DNA from: UBA9160 sp035489755
Lineage (GTDB): Bacteria; Myxococcota_A; UBA9160
Direction of reading: 5' to 3'
DNA length: 64,000 nucleotides
Assembly (NCBI GenBank): GCA_035489755.1
Contig: DATGZK010000044.1
Location: forward strand, 61,527-125,526
Shown: positions 33,491-42,200 of the stretch, piece by piece
Numbering within the stretch: the first letter of the stretch is position 1
Layout: every line of letters starts with the position of its first letter
Position numbers and translations under genes: made by a program
Notes under the pieces: generated by a model
What the model was told of the DNA's origin: nothing
Seen by the model: only the letters and a program-made list of their open reading frames with translations
The model's database searches: none

Positions 33491-34702
33491 ATGGCGGTCT
33501 ATACCTGGGAAGGGAAGACCCGGCAGGGAACGGTCAAGAAGGGCGTAATGGAGGCGACCAACGAGGCCGCCGTGATGGCGCAGCTTCGAGCCCAGATGAT
33601 CCTCCCGGTGACGGTGAAAGCCAAAGGCCGCGGAGCCGGGTTCAACCTCAACTTTCTAAAGCGCGGGATCAAGACGCGCGAGCTCGTGATCTTCACACGA
33701 CAGTTCGCGACGATGATCGATGCCGGACTCCCGCTGGTGCAGTGCCTCGAGATCCTCGGCGACCAGCAGCCGAATCCGACCTTCAAGGAAGTCCTGAAGA
33801 CCGTAAAGTCGGATGTGGAGCAGGGCGGTACGTTCGCGGACTCCCTTCGCAAGCATCCGAAGCCGTTCGACGAGCTCTACGTAAACCTCGTTAGTGCCGG
33901 CGAGGTAGGCGGCATCCTCGACACGATTCTGAACCGGCTGTCGATCTATCTCGAAAAAGCCGACGCCCTAAAGCGCAAGGTCAAGGGCGCGATGGTCTAC
34001 CCGATCACCATCCTCGTGGTGGCCTTCGGCGTCATGACGCTGCTGCTGGTCAAAGTGATCCCTGTCTTCGAGAAGATGTTCAAGGACTTTGGTGGAGAGC
34101 TTCCGGGGCCGACGCAGGCCGTCCTGAACCTGTCGCACTTTATGCAGGATTGGATCATTTGGATCTTGCTTGCGATCACGGGAGTGGTGGTCGCGTTCCT
34201 CCAGGCCCGCAAGCGATCGCCGACCTTCCGGTACCGCACCGATGCCACCTTCTTGAAAGTTCCGATTTTTGGACCGCTGCTCAAAAAGGTCGCCGTCGCC
34301 CGCTTCAGCCGCACCCTCGGCACCATGATCTCGAGCGGCGTTCCGATCCTCGATGCACTCGATATCTGCGCACGCACCGCGGGCAACAAGGTGATCGAGG
34401 CGGCGTTGCAGAAGACCAAGGCGGCAATCTCTGAAGGCAAGACGATCGCAGAGCCACTGAATGCGGCGCGCGTGTTTCCTGGCATGGTGGTGCAGATGGT
34501 CGCCGTCGGCGAGCAGACGGGCGCCATGGATGCCATGCTCAGCAAGATTGCCGACTTCTATGACGACGAAGTCGATGCCGGGGTCGCAGCACTCACCGCC
34601 ATGATGGAGCCCGCAATGATGGTCTTTCTCGGCGGCTCGATCGGTTCCATCTTGATCGCAATGTACCTGCCGATCTTCAAGATCGCGGAAGCGGTGAAGT
34701 AG
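33491..34702 (+). CDS. pilC: Type IV pilus inner-membrane platform protein PilC
   Basis: 403 residues, the usual size. Two GspF domains are visible: TRQFATMIDAGLPLVQCLEI in the first and FSRTLGTMISSGVPILDALD in the second. Membrane helices are at about 170-195, 215-240 and the C-terminus. The N-terminal VYTWEGKTRQG is typical. PilC anchors PilB and PilT and feeds pilins into the fibre. It is 24 bp upstream of pilS. Confidence 0.96.
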   Translation: MAVYTWEGKTRQGTVKKGVMEATNEAAVMAQLRAQMILPVTVKAKGRGAGFNLNFLKRGIKTRELVIFTRQFATMIDAGLPLVQCLEILGDQQPNPTFKEVLKTVKSDVEQGGTFADSLRKHPKPFDELYVNLVSAGEVGGILDTILNRLSIYLEKADALKRKVKGAMVYPITILVVAFGVMTLLLVKVIPVFEKMFKDFGGELPGPTQAVLNLSHFMQDWIIWILLAITGVVVAFLQARKRSPTFRYRTDATFLKVPIFGPLLKKVAVARFSRTLGTMISSGVPILDALDICARTAGNKVIEAALQKTKAAISEGKTIAEPLNAARVFPGMVVQMVAVGEQTGAMDAMLSKIADFYDDEVDAGVAALTAMMEPAMMVFLGGSIGSILIAMYLPIFKIAEAVK

Positions 34703-34726
34703 CCGCTCGCCCGCGGAGGCGGGGCG

Positions 34727-36433
34727 ATGACCCTGGACATCCGGACGGAGCGGCGGCTCCGGCGAATCGGGCGGCTCATGGCCGCCCGTCTCGTGTTGCT
34801 GCTTGCGATCTTGGGAGCGGCGCTCGCGCTTGCGCGGGTGGATCGCAGCTTCTCTGAGGGCCAAGACCTCGGTCTTTACGGGACGATCGTCTTCGCGTTC
34901 CTCTCGACCGTGGCCTTTGCGGCGATCTTCCCAAGCGTCAAGCGCGCGGGCCGCTTTGGAGCGGCGCTTGTCGCAACCGACCTCATCACGATTTCCGCTT
35001 TGGTTCACTACACAGGTGGCAGCGAAAGCGTATTCGCGCCGCTCTTCGTTCTGGTCGTGGTCTGCGCTGCGGTCCTTTTCGGCCGCGCTGGAGCGTACGT
35101 GGCCGCAGCCCTTGCGGCGACGAGCTTCGGTGCGGTGCTTGTGGCGGAGCGGATTGGGATCCTCAGCATCTATGGTGGAGCCGCGCCGCCCGTCTTGCCC
35201 GTCGAGTTCGCGCACTGGGCGGTGCACGCGGGCGCGCAGGTCGTCGTCGGGCTCCTTGCGAGCGGACTGTCTCGGGAGCTCGACCGCACGGGCGAGGATC
35301 TCGAGAGAAGCCGCAGCGATTTGCGCCGCCTGCGCAGCCTCCACGAGCGAACGGTGGGAAGTCTACTCTCGGGTCTGCTCACCACCGACACCATAGGCAT
35401 CATCACCTCCTTCAACCCCGAGGCCGAACACATCACTGCGATCACAGAAGCGATGGCGCTCGGACGGCCGATCGACGAGGTTCTCCCCGGCGCCCGAGAG
35501 CGTGTGATGCAGCCCGCCGAAGCGGGTCGCACGGGTCGTACGCGTGCACGGATCCTCTACAAAAACCACCTCGGTGCGACACTTCATCTTGGGCTTGCGG
35601 GATCGATCCTGCGGGAAGCGGACGGCTCCGCGGTAGGGCATGTCGTGATCTTTCAGGACGTGACCCAGGTCGTGGAGATGGAAGGCGAGCTGCGGCGCTC
35701 CGAGCGGCAAGCAGCGATCGGCCGGCTTTCGGCCGCGATCGCGCACGAGATCCGCAACCCCCTCGCTGCAATTTCGGGATCGATTCAGATGCTGCGCAGT
35801 GCGAGTCAGGCCGCAGGCGATGACGACAGCCGGCGACTCATGGAGATTGTGCTGCGCGAAACAGAACGCCTGGACGGACTGATCACCGACTTTCTGCAAT
35901 ACGCGCGGCCCGCCCCCCCAAAGCTCGGGAGTGTGGCTCTTGCACCGCTCGTGCGCGACCTCGTCGAGATGTTCGAGAAGTCCCGCTCTTCGGAAAATCC
36001 AATCGAAGTGTGCGTGGACGTCGAGGAGGGTCTCGCGGTGACTGGCGACCCGTCGCAGCTGCGCCAGTTGCTTTGGAACCTGTATCTCAACGCAGCCCAG
36101 GCGATGCCCGAAGGAGGTCGCCTCCTTATCGCGGGAAAGGCAGCGCCCCCGCTGCCTCAAGGCCGTCCGGCTGCAGGCCGAAATGCTGCAGAAGAGGAGG
36201 GGACCCCCTTCGCGGAGCTCGTGGTGGTCGACACCGGGGTTGGAATTGCGCCAGAGGTGATCGACCGGATTTTTGACCCCTTTTTCACCACCCGGCAAGA
36301 GGGATCAGGCCTCGGTCTCGCTACCGTTCACCGGATCGTCGAAAGCCACGGCGGATCGCTGCGCGTGGAAAGTACAGTGGGAGCAGGCACGACGTTCCGC
36401 ATTCGACTCCCGCAGGCTGAGGAGCCTCAGTGA
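34727..36433 (+). CDS. pilS: Sensor histidine kinase PilS
   Basis: 568 residues. The N-terminal 190 residues form about six membrane helices, as in PilS. A PAS-like domain (about 205-325), a HisKA domain with AAIAHEIRNPLAA (H340) and a HATPase with LYLNAAQAMP, DTGVGIAPE and GLGLATVH follow. Between the N-box and G1 box there is an extra Pro/Ala/Gly-rich loop of about 25 residues. PilS phosphorylates PilR in response to pilin levels in the membrane. It overlaps pilR by GTGA. Confidence 0.92.
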   Translation: MTLDIRTERRLRRIGRLMAARLVLLLAILGAALALARVDRSFSEGQDLGLYGTIVFAFLSTVAFAAIFPSVKRAGRFGAALVATDLITISALVHYTGGSESVFAPLFVLVVVCAAVLFGRAGAYVAAALAATSFGAVLVAERIGILSIYGGAAPPVLPVEFAHWAVHAGAQVVVGLLASGLSRELDRTGEDLERSRSDLRRLRSLHERTVGSLLSGLLTTDTIGIITSFNPEAEHITAITEAMALGRPIDEVLPGARERVMQPAEAGRTGRTRARILYKNHLGATLHLGLAGSILREADGSAVGHVVIFQDVTQVVEMEGELRRSERQAAIGRLSAAIAHEIRNPLAAISGSIQMLRSASQAAGDDDSRRLMEIVLRETERLDGLITDFLQYARPAPPKLGSVALAPLVRDLVEMFEKSRSSENPIEVCVDVEEGLAVTGDPSQLRQLLWNLYLNAAQAMPEGGRLLIAGKAAPPLPQGRPAAGRNAAEEEGTPFAELVVVDTGVGIAPEVIDRIFDPFFTTRQEGSGLGLATVHRIVESHGGSLRVESTVGAGTTFRIRLPQAEEPQ

Positions 36434-37827
36434 GCATCAAAGCACGGGTCCTCGTCGTGGACGACGAGCGGAGCATGCAGGAGTTCCTCGAGATCCTGCT
36501 CCGCCGCGAGGGCTACGATGTGACGTGCGCCGGTGACGTCGACGGTGCCCTGGTGGCGCTCGAGTCCGATGACTTCGACGTCGTGATCTCGGATCTGCAG
36601 ATGCCGGGCAAGACGGGCCTTGACCTCCTGCACGCCTTGCGCGAGACATCGCCGGATACCATCGCGCTCGTGATGACGGCCTTTGCGAGCACAGAGACCG
36701 CCATCGCCGCGATGAAAGAAGGCGCCTACGACTACCTGACCAAGCCATTCCAAGTCGATGAGATTCGATTGGTGCTCGAAAAAGCACTCGAGAAAAAGCT
36801 TCTTGCGCGTGAGAATCGCCGCCTGCGCAGCGAGCTCCGCAGCCAGATCCGGCAGCGAGCGTTGATCGGCGGCGGCTCTGCGATGCAGCGCGTCTATGAA
36901 TTGATCGGCCAGGTCGCGGAGACGAAGGCGAATGTGCTGATTTCCGGCGAGAGCGGTACGGGCAAGGAGCTCGTGGCGCGCGCGATCCACGCGGCCAGTG
37001 ACCGCCGCGACCGGGCGTTTGTGGCGCTCAACTGCGGCGCAATTCCGGAGAACTTGCTCGAGTCCGAGCTGTTCGGCCACGTGAAGGGTGCATTCACAGG
37101 CGCAGTCTACAACAAAGAGGGTCTATTCGAGACAGCGGACACCGGAACGCTCTTCCTCGACGAAGTGGGCGAGCTGCCTCCGTCGCTTCAGGTCAAGCTC
37201 CTGCGCGCGATTCAGGAGAAGGCAATCCGCCGCGTTGGCGGGACCAACGATCGTAAGATCGATGTGCGCATTCTCGCCGCGACGAACCGCAGGCTCGAAG
37301 ACGAGGTGGCTGCGGGGCGCTTCCGTGAAGATCTCTACTATCGTTTGAATGTCATCCAAATCGCCTTGCCGCCGCTGCGAGAGCGACCGGAGGATGTGCC
37401 TCTCCTGGTGCAGCACTTCGTTGAGAAGTACGCGCGGGAGCTCGGAAAGGAGATTGGGGGCGCGAGCGAGGAGGCGATGCGCAGGCTGCTCGAGCACTCC
37501 TATCCCGGGAACGTACGCGAGCTCGAAAACGTGATCGAGCGGGCCGTCGCGCTCTCTCGGGGAGGCACGATCGAGGTGGACGCACTCCCGCCAAGCCTGC
37601 TTCGGCCTCCGACCGACGGCAGCGCTCGGAGTTCGGTCCTCCCCGCCGAAGGGGCGAATCTCGACAACCTTGTGAACGACTACGAGCGCGGCCTTTTGCT
37701 CGAAGCACTCGAGCGTGCGGGCGGCGTAAAAAAGCGCGCGGCGAAGCTGCTCGGCGTGTCGTTCCGATCCTTCCGTTATCGCCTCCAGAAACTGGGGCTC
37801 GACGAACCGTCCGCCGACGAGGAATAA
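36430..37827 (+). CDS. pilR: Sigma-54-dependent response regulator PilR
   Basis: 465 residues from GTG 36430. Receiver (DD 11-12, D55, T83, K105), AAA+ domain with Walker A GESGTGKE (173-180), intact GAFTGA (220-225) and LDEVGE, and a Fis-type helix-turn-helix at the end (KRAAKLLGVSFRSFRYRL). It activates sigma-54 promoters of pilus genes when phosphorylated by PilS. A matching promoter lies 1.6 kb downstream at 39459-39474, in front of the minor pilins. The next kinase gene begins directly after its stop (TAA ATG). Confidence 0.93.
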   Translation: MSIKARVLVVDDERSMQEFLEILLRREGYDVTCAGDVDGALVALESDDFDVVISDLQMPGKTGLDLLHALRETSPDTIALVMTAFASTETAIAAMKEGAYDYLTKPFQVDEIRLVLEKALEKKLLARENRRLRSELRSQIRQRALIGGGSAMQRVYELIGQVAETKANVLISGESGTGKELVARAIHAASDRRDRAFVALNCGAIPENLLESELFGHVKGAFTGAVYNKEGLFETADTGTLFLDEVGELPPSLQVKLLRAIQEKAIRRVGGTNDRKIDVRILAATNRRLEDEVAAGRFREDLYYRLNVIQIALPPLRERPEDVPLLVQHFVEKYARELGKEIGGASEEAMRRLLEHSYPGNVRELENVIERAVALSRGGTIEVDALPPSLLRPPTDGSARSSVLPAEGANLDNLVNDYERGLLLEALERAGGVKKRAAKLLGVSFRSFRYRLQKLGLDEPSADEE

Positions 37828-39387
37828 ATGACGGGATCGGAGGCGCACGGGCTGCGCAGGCCGGGCCTTTTCGCGGAGTTGCTCGCGAGCCTGTCCGTCA
37901 TCATGTTCGGCGCCACGATCCTTCTCGCGATCGTACTGGTGAGGGAACAAGAAGCGCGGCTGCGGGAAATCCTGGGCCGCGCCCTCAGCGCGGAGGCCCG
38001 CGACCCCCTCCGGAGCGCGACCCCTCTCGTGCCCGGCACGCGTTGGTGGACCGTCGGCTCCGACGGAGTCGCGATTCGGCGCACCGCCGGCGCCGGCGAG
38101 ATTGACGAGGCCACACGCGCCCTGGCTGCCGATGCCCGCTCCTCGGACTCCATCCTTGTGAGTGTCGGGCCACCCTGGGAGCCTGTGCGGTTTGCGCTCC
38201 CCATCGATGCGGAAGGCCACGTGGTGGCTGCACGGCTCCCGGCGGGAGCCTCGCTCCAGCGGGGCCTTGCGCCGAGTGCAGTAGCGCTCACCGTGCTGAT
38301 CGGAGACCTCGCGATTTTTCTCGTGTTTGGCGCGACGCTCCTGCGCGGACGCGTCGTGATGCCGCTTCGCCGGCTCGCGACCGCGGCACGCGCCATTGCC
38401 GATGGGGCGCGCGGAGCTCGGGTTCCGGTGGAGGGCGCACGCGAAGCCGCAGAGGTTGCCGCCGCCTTCAACGAAATGACGAGCGCACTCGAACGACGTG
38501 AGGAGGCTCTCACCAAGGCGGTCGCAGATCTTCGGGAAGCGAACCGCAGCCTGCGGGTGGCTGAGGCTGGACTCGCGCGCGCCGAGCGCCTCGCAGCAGT
38601 GGGGCGCCTTGCTGCGGGCGTCGCCCACGAAGTGGGAAACCCCATGGGGGCGCTCCTCAGCTTCCTGGATCTTGCGGGCCGAGATCCTGGTCTTTCGGGC
38701 GCGGCGCAGAGCCACCTCGAACGTGCCCGGCAGCAGGTCGAGCGGGTGCGGACGATTCTGCGTCAACTGCTCGACTTCTCCCGCCCGCCGCGCGCACAGC
38801 TTGCGCCGACAGACCTTACGGCGGTGGCGGAAGAGGTTCTGGCCCTCGTTCGAGCGCAGCGGCGCTACGACGGTGTGAACTTTTCCGTGGAGCGCGAAGG
38901 CGAGCCCCCCCTTGCGCTCGCGGATGCGTCCTCTGTGGCGCAAATCCTGCTGAACTTGGTCCTCAATGCCGGCGATGCGGTCGGCGGAACTGGCAAGGAG
39001 CCAGGCACCCCCCCGCGCTCAAGCCGTGTCAGCGCCCGGGTGCGCAGCGCAGCCCTGGTTCGCCGGGCGGCGGACGGCCCGGGAGAGGTGCCTTCCCGGG
39101 TCCGCGCGGACGCGGTCGAATGCGTGGTGTGCGATAACGGACCTGGCATCGCGCCTGAAGACCGCGAACGCATCTTTGACCCCTTCTTCACCACCAAGCC
39201 GCCTGGGGAGGGGACGGGTCTCGGGCTCGCAAATGCGCTCCGCCTCGCGGAAGAGCAGGGCGGCGTCCTCGAACTCGAGGAGCCGCGCAATGGGTCCGGC
39301 GCGTGCTTCGTGCTCCGGCTCCCGGCCGCCGCCGCCTCCGCAAACCCCGCAGACCACTTCGCAGTGCGCAAGGAAATGCGGTCCTAA
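37828..39387 (+). CDS. HAMP sensor histidine kinase downstream of pilR
   Basis: 519 residues. TM1 (about 15-37), an extracytoplasmic sensor segment (38-148), TM2 (149-172), HAMP (173-226), HisKA with GVAHEVGNPMGALL (H267) and a C-terminal HATPase (DNGPGIAPED, GTGLGLANAL). The HATPase has an unusual Arg/Pro-rich insert of about 50 residues (about 330-430 region) between the N-box and G1. It lies between pilR and the minor-pilin promoter, starting at the base after the pilR stop, so it is co-transcribed with pilSR. It may be a second input to PilR or to the activator at 47825-49192; neither is proven. Confidence 0.85.
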   Translation: MTGSEAHGLRRPGLFAELLASLSVIMFGATILLAIVLVREQEARLREILGRALSAEARDPLRSATPLVPGTRWWTVGSDGVAIRRTAGAGEIDEATRALAADARSSDSILVSVGPPWEPVRFALPIDAEGHVVAARLPAGASLQRGLAPSAVALTVLIGDLAIFLVFGATLLRGRVVMPLRRLATAARAIADGARGARVPVEGAREAAEVAAAFNEMTSALERREEALTKAVADLREANRSLRVAEAGLARAERLAAVGRLAAGVAHEVGNPMGALLSFLDLAGRDPGLSGAAQSHLERARQQVERVRTILRQLLDFSRPPRAQLAPTDLTAVAEEVLALVRAQRRYDGVNFSVEREGEPPLALADASSVAQILLNLVLNAGDAVGGTGKEPGTPPRSSRVSARVRSAALVRRAADGPGEVPSRVRADAVECVVCDNGPGIAPEDRERIFDPFFTTKPPGEGTGLGLANALRLAEEQGGVLELEEPRNGSGACFVLRLPAAAASANPADHFAVRKEMRS

Positions 39388-39458
39388 AACTGCGGGACGC
39401 CCCGGACGGATTCTTCTCATCCTCAAGGAATTCGCCCACTTATCCGAAGAGCTTCCCG

Positions 39459-39474
39459 TGGCATGGCGCTTGCT
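39459..39474 (+). promoter_or_regulatory. Sigma-54 (-24/-12) promoter of the minor-pilin/pilY1 operon
   Basis: TGGCATGGCGCTTGCT has GG at 39460-39461 and GC at 39472-39473 with exactly 10 bases between them. It matches TGGCAC-N5-TTGCW at all but one of the conserved positions. Transcription would start near 39485, just ahead of the Shine-Dalgarno GGGAGG and the ATG at 39500. It lies directly behind pilS-pilR and in front of pilin-like genes, the expected PilR target. Confidence 0.72.
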
Positions 39475-39499
39475 GAAGAAGCAGGCGCGGGAGGCCTCG

Positions 39500-40168
39500 A
39501 TGGTGACACGCGCGAATAGCCGAGCCGGCTTCACATTGATCGAGTTCGCGATCGTGATCACCATCATCGCGATCCTGGCAGCACTTGCCGTCCCCCAGAC
39601 ACAGCAGTGGATGGCCAACCAAAGGCTCAAGGCGGCGGCGCGCTCGGTGGCCGACGCGTTTACGCTGGCTCGCGAGAATGCGATTCGGACCGGCGATTAC
39701 CAGATCGTATTCTTCCAGAAGGACATGCTGGGAGCCGCGCTCCTCGGCGGCAACGGCCTTCCGGTTCCCATCCTCACACTGGACGACGGCCGCCCCGGAA
39801 CCGCGGGGCAGAACTGCCGGATCACCGCCGCAAAAGGACAGACGCCGGTAAACGCGCAAAATGGGGTCAACTGGGGCATCACCTTTGCCACCGCGCGCGC
39901 ACCGAATGACATAGGCACGGGACCGATGGCTTCCGGTTCGAGCTTCGTCGATCCCACGGGCGCTGCGACGACCTGGGTCATGTTCGGTCCGAACGGAATC
40001 CCTGTGGGTGTAACCGCTGCATGTGTTGCTGGGCCAACCGGAAGCGGCGGGGGCGCCATCTACCTCACCAACACCTTCCGCGACTATGCGGTCGTCCTCT
40101 CACCGCTTGGCGGCGTGCGCGTCACCACGTGGAACTCGGTGGCCGCGCCGCCGGCCTGGAGGCAATAG
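39500..40168 (+). CDS. fimT: GspH/FimT-type minor pilin
   Basis: 222 residues from ATG 39500, which follows GGGAGG. A short basic leader ends in the prepilin cleavage site G|FTLIE, followed by a hydrophobic helix (FAIVITIIAILAALAVPQ). The rest is a GspH/FimT-like beta domain with a Cys pair (QNCRI and TAACVAG). Minor pilins of this group prime assembly and sit at the pilus tip with PilY1. It is first in the operon fimT-pilV-pilW-pilX-pilY1 behind the sigma-54 site. A prepilin peptidase is not encoded in the window. Confidence 0.86.
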   Translation: MVTRANSRAGFTLIEFAIVITIIAILAALAVPQTQQWMANQRLKAAARSVADAFTLARENAIRTGDYQIVFFQKDMLGAALLGGNGLPVPILTLDDGRPGTAGQNCRITAAKGQTPVNAQNGVNWGITFATARAPNDIGTGPMASGSSFVDPTGAATTWVMFGPNGIPVGVTAACVAGPTGSGGGAIYLTNTFRDYAVVLSPLGGVRVTTWNSVAAPPAWRQ

Positions 40169-40170
40169 GG

Positions 40171-40629
40171 ATGCCTCAATCCACCCACCTTAGGTGCAAG
40201 GCCCGTGTCGCCCGGGGCTTCACGCTGATCGAAGTCATGATCTCCGCCACGATCCTGGCGGTGGGGCTCCTTGCGCTCGCGGGGATGCAGGTCAGTGCGA
40301 TCCGTGGCGGAAAACAGGGTCGTCACACGACGGAAGCGGCTGCGGCGGCCCGCAGCCAGCTCGAGCAGTTCGACCGAATGCCGTGGACGTCGCTCAATGC
40401 GACAGGCGGTTGGGTCGCACCCACCCCGGTCAACAATCCCAGCAATACCGTGCAATCCACGGCCGGCTTGCTGGTGGAGGAGCCCTACAACCTCCAGTGG
40501 CGCATCACGGACGTCGTTGCAGGCTCGACCAAGAACATCGACGTCCAAGTCACCTGGACCGACAACACCAACGGGCAGCTGAAGACGCTCGTCCTTTCGA
40601 CGACGAAATACAACGGACCGGTCGAGTAG
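40171..40629 (+). CDS. pilV: Minor pilin PilV
   Basis: 152 residues from ATG 40171, two bases after the previous stop and preceded by GGAGG. The class III leader ends RG|FTLIEVMIS, followed by ATILAVGLLALAGMQ. The remaining domain is small and beta-rich (LQWRITDVVAG, NIDVQVTW), as in PilV proteins. It is a component of the tip-priming complex with PilW, PilX and PilY1. Confidence 0.88.
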   Translation: MPQSTHLRCKARVARGFTLIEVMISATILAVGLLALAGMQVSAIRGGKQGRHTTEAAAAARSQLEQFDRMPWTSLNATGGWVAPTPVNNPSNTVQSTAGLLVEEPYNLQWRITDVVAGSTKNIDVQVTWTDNTNGQLKTLVLSTTKYNGPVE

Positions 40630-40638
40630 ACATATACC

Positions 40639-41643
40639 ATGCGTAACCGCCAAGGATTTACGATCACCGAGCTCATGGTTTCCGTCGCCTTAATGGCGAT
40701 TGTGATCGTTTGGCTGATGGGATTCTTTGTGGCGCAAAACCGCAGCTACGTCGTGACCGATGAGGTTGCGGAAGCACAGCAGAACTCGAGGACGATCCTA
40801 GACCTCCTCGAGCGTGAGATCCGCGCTGCGGGAATGATGGTTCCGGAGAACGGTGCGGCCTGCGGAGTCGACAATACGAACGGTCCGGATGTTCTTTACG
40901 TGGGCGATGCCGACGCGATCGATCCGACGAACCAAAGCGTGGCGACCTTGGGAGCAAAGGTCCTCGCGGGGGTGGGAACGAACACACTCACCGTCAACAG
41001 CATTGTGCTGGACGGCTCCCCCTACTACATCACGACGACTCCGGGCGTCCCGACGAGTGACTTCCGGTGCGACACCGGAGCGTGCGGAGGTCCGAATGGA
41101 GTCGCGGGTGGAGTGATCCTGATCGACGCCGCAAACCCCGGTCGAGGCGTCGCCTGCGGCACGATCACGGCGATTCCGAATGGCACGACGATTCAGGCCA
41201 ACTTCTCGAACGCCCTCGGTGGAGTCGCATCGAACCAACCGAACGTTCTCGCCATTCCCGCGCACGTGTATACGATCGTGAACAACCAGCTGCGCCGCGA
41301 CAATCTTATCCTGGCAAATGATGTCGAAGACATGCAGGTCGCCTATTTCTTCGACGTGATCCCGAACGGTCTCGTGGACAGTGTCGCCCAGGAGTACCCG
41401 GGATCCTCGGCCGCCTCCGGGGGTGTGCAGTACAACCCCGCCGCCTGGGATGGAACGCGACTGCGAGAGATCCGCGTGAATGTCGTGGTTCGCTCGAGAA
41501 CGCCCGATCTGAACCTCACGGGGTCGCAGCCGCAGGCTACTGAGAACCGAACAGGGCTGGTGGCGGACGCGCCGGGTCAGAATTTTCACCGGCGCGTGAT
41601 GACAAGCATTGTTCGGCTGAGAAACGTGGGGCAACGCACATGA
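40639..41643 (+). CDS. pilW: Minor pilin PilW
   Basis: 334 residues. The leader MRNRQG is cut before FTITELMVS, and the next stretch is hydrophobic. The PilW-type sequence LLEREIRAAGMM follows at about residue 55. A large globular domain with a Cys-containing loop (FRCDTGACGG) and late strands (RLREIRVNVVVRSRT) completes it. Length is normal for PilW. The stop overlaps the pilX ATG by 4 bp. Confidence 0.88.
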   Translation: MRNRQGFTITELMVSVALMAIVIVWLMGFFVAQNRSYVVTDEVAEAQQNSRTILDLLEREIRAAGMMVPENGAACGVDNTNGPDVLYVGDADAIDPTNQSVATLGAKVLAGVGTNTLTVNSIVLDGSPYYITTTPGVPTSDFRCDTGACGGPNGVAGGVILIDAANPGRGVACGTITAIPNGTTIQANFSNALGGVASNQPNVLAIPAHVYTIVNNQLRRDNLILANDVEDMQVAYFFDVIPNGLVDSVAQEYPGSSAASGGVQYNPAAWDGTRLREIRVNVVVRSRTPDLNLTGSQPQATENRTGLVADAPGQNFHRRVMTSIVRLRNVGQRT

Positions 41644-42146
41644 GGACGATCAATCGAGCGGGAGAAGAGATTCGGCAAGGGACTCGACGAAGAGAGGGTT
41701 CGGCGCTCCTCGTCGCCGTCATGATGCTCGTGCTGATGGGCCTCATCGGGATCGCAGCGCTCGATACCATGACCAAGGATCGCCAGGTCGCGGGTTTTCA
41801 AAACCGCGCCAGACTGGCCTTCTACGCGGCAGACGCAGGTGTCGCCACAGGGCTGAACCTCGTGCTGGGGGTGGGCAAGCGCACTGCGACGCCTCCGCTC
41901 CCCACCACCGCGCTCGGGGATGCTGTCATTTACCCGTTTGGGCAACCGACCTTCGCGGGCGACCCGCTGGTTGCGAATCCGATCGTCTACAGCAAGGACG
42001 GCGGCCCTGTGCAAGGGATGAACCTTCAGGTGCCGGTGCAGTTTGTGAACACCCTTTGGGATATCCGCGTCGAAGGCCGGACACCGGACGGTGGGAGGTC
42101 CCACCTCGAAGCGATGGCCACAAGGATGCTGGACAACGGCTACTAG
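41640..42146 (+). CDS. pilX: Pilus assembly protein PilX
   Basis: 168 residues. PilX N-terminal domain: a basic leader (RRREGSALLVAVMMLVLMGL) gives a cleavage site with Gly-Ser, and the family pattern continues with RLAFYAADAGVATGLN. The C-terminal part is small. PilX joins the minor-pilin tip complex. pilY1 starts 55 bp further on. Confidence 0.85.
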   Translation: MRTINRAGEEIRQGTRRREGSALLVAVMMLVLMGLIGIAALDTMTKDRQVAGFQNRARLAFYAADAGVATGLNLVLGVGKRTATPPLPTTALGDAVIYPFGQPTFAGDPLVANPIVYSKDGGPVQGMNLQVPVQFVNTLWDIRVEGRTPDGGRSHLEAMATRMLDNGY

Positions 42147-42200
42147 GCGCGAAGCTCGAGGCAAAGGTTTGAAGTTCCGGAGGGGTCGTAGGAGAGCGCA

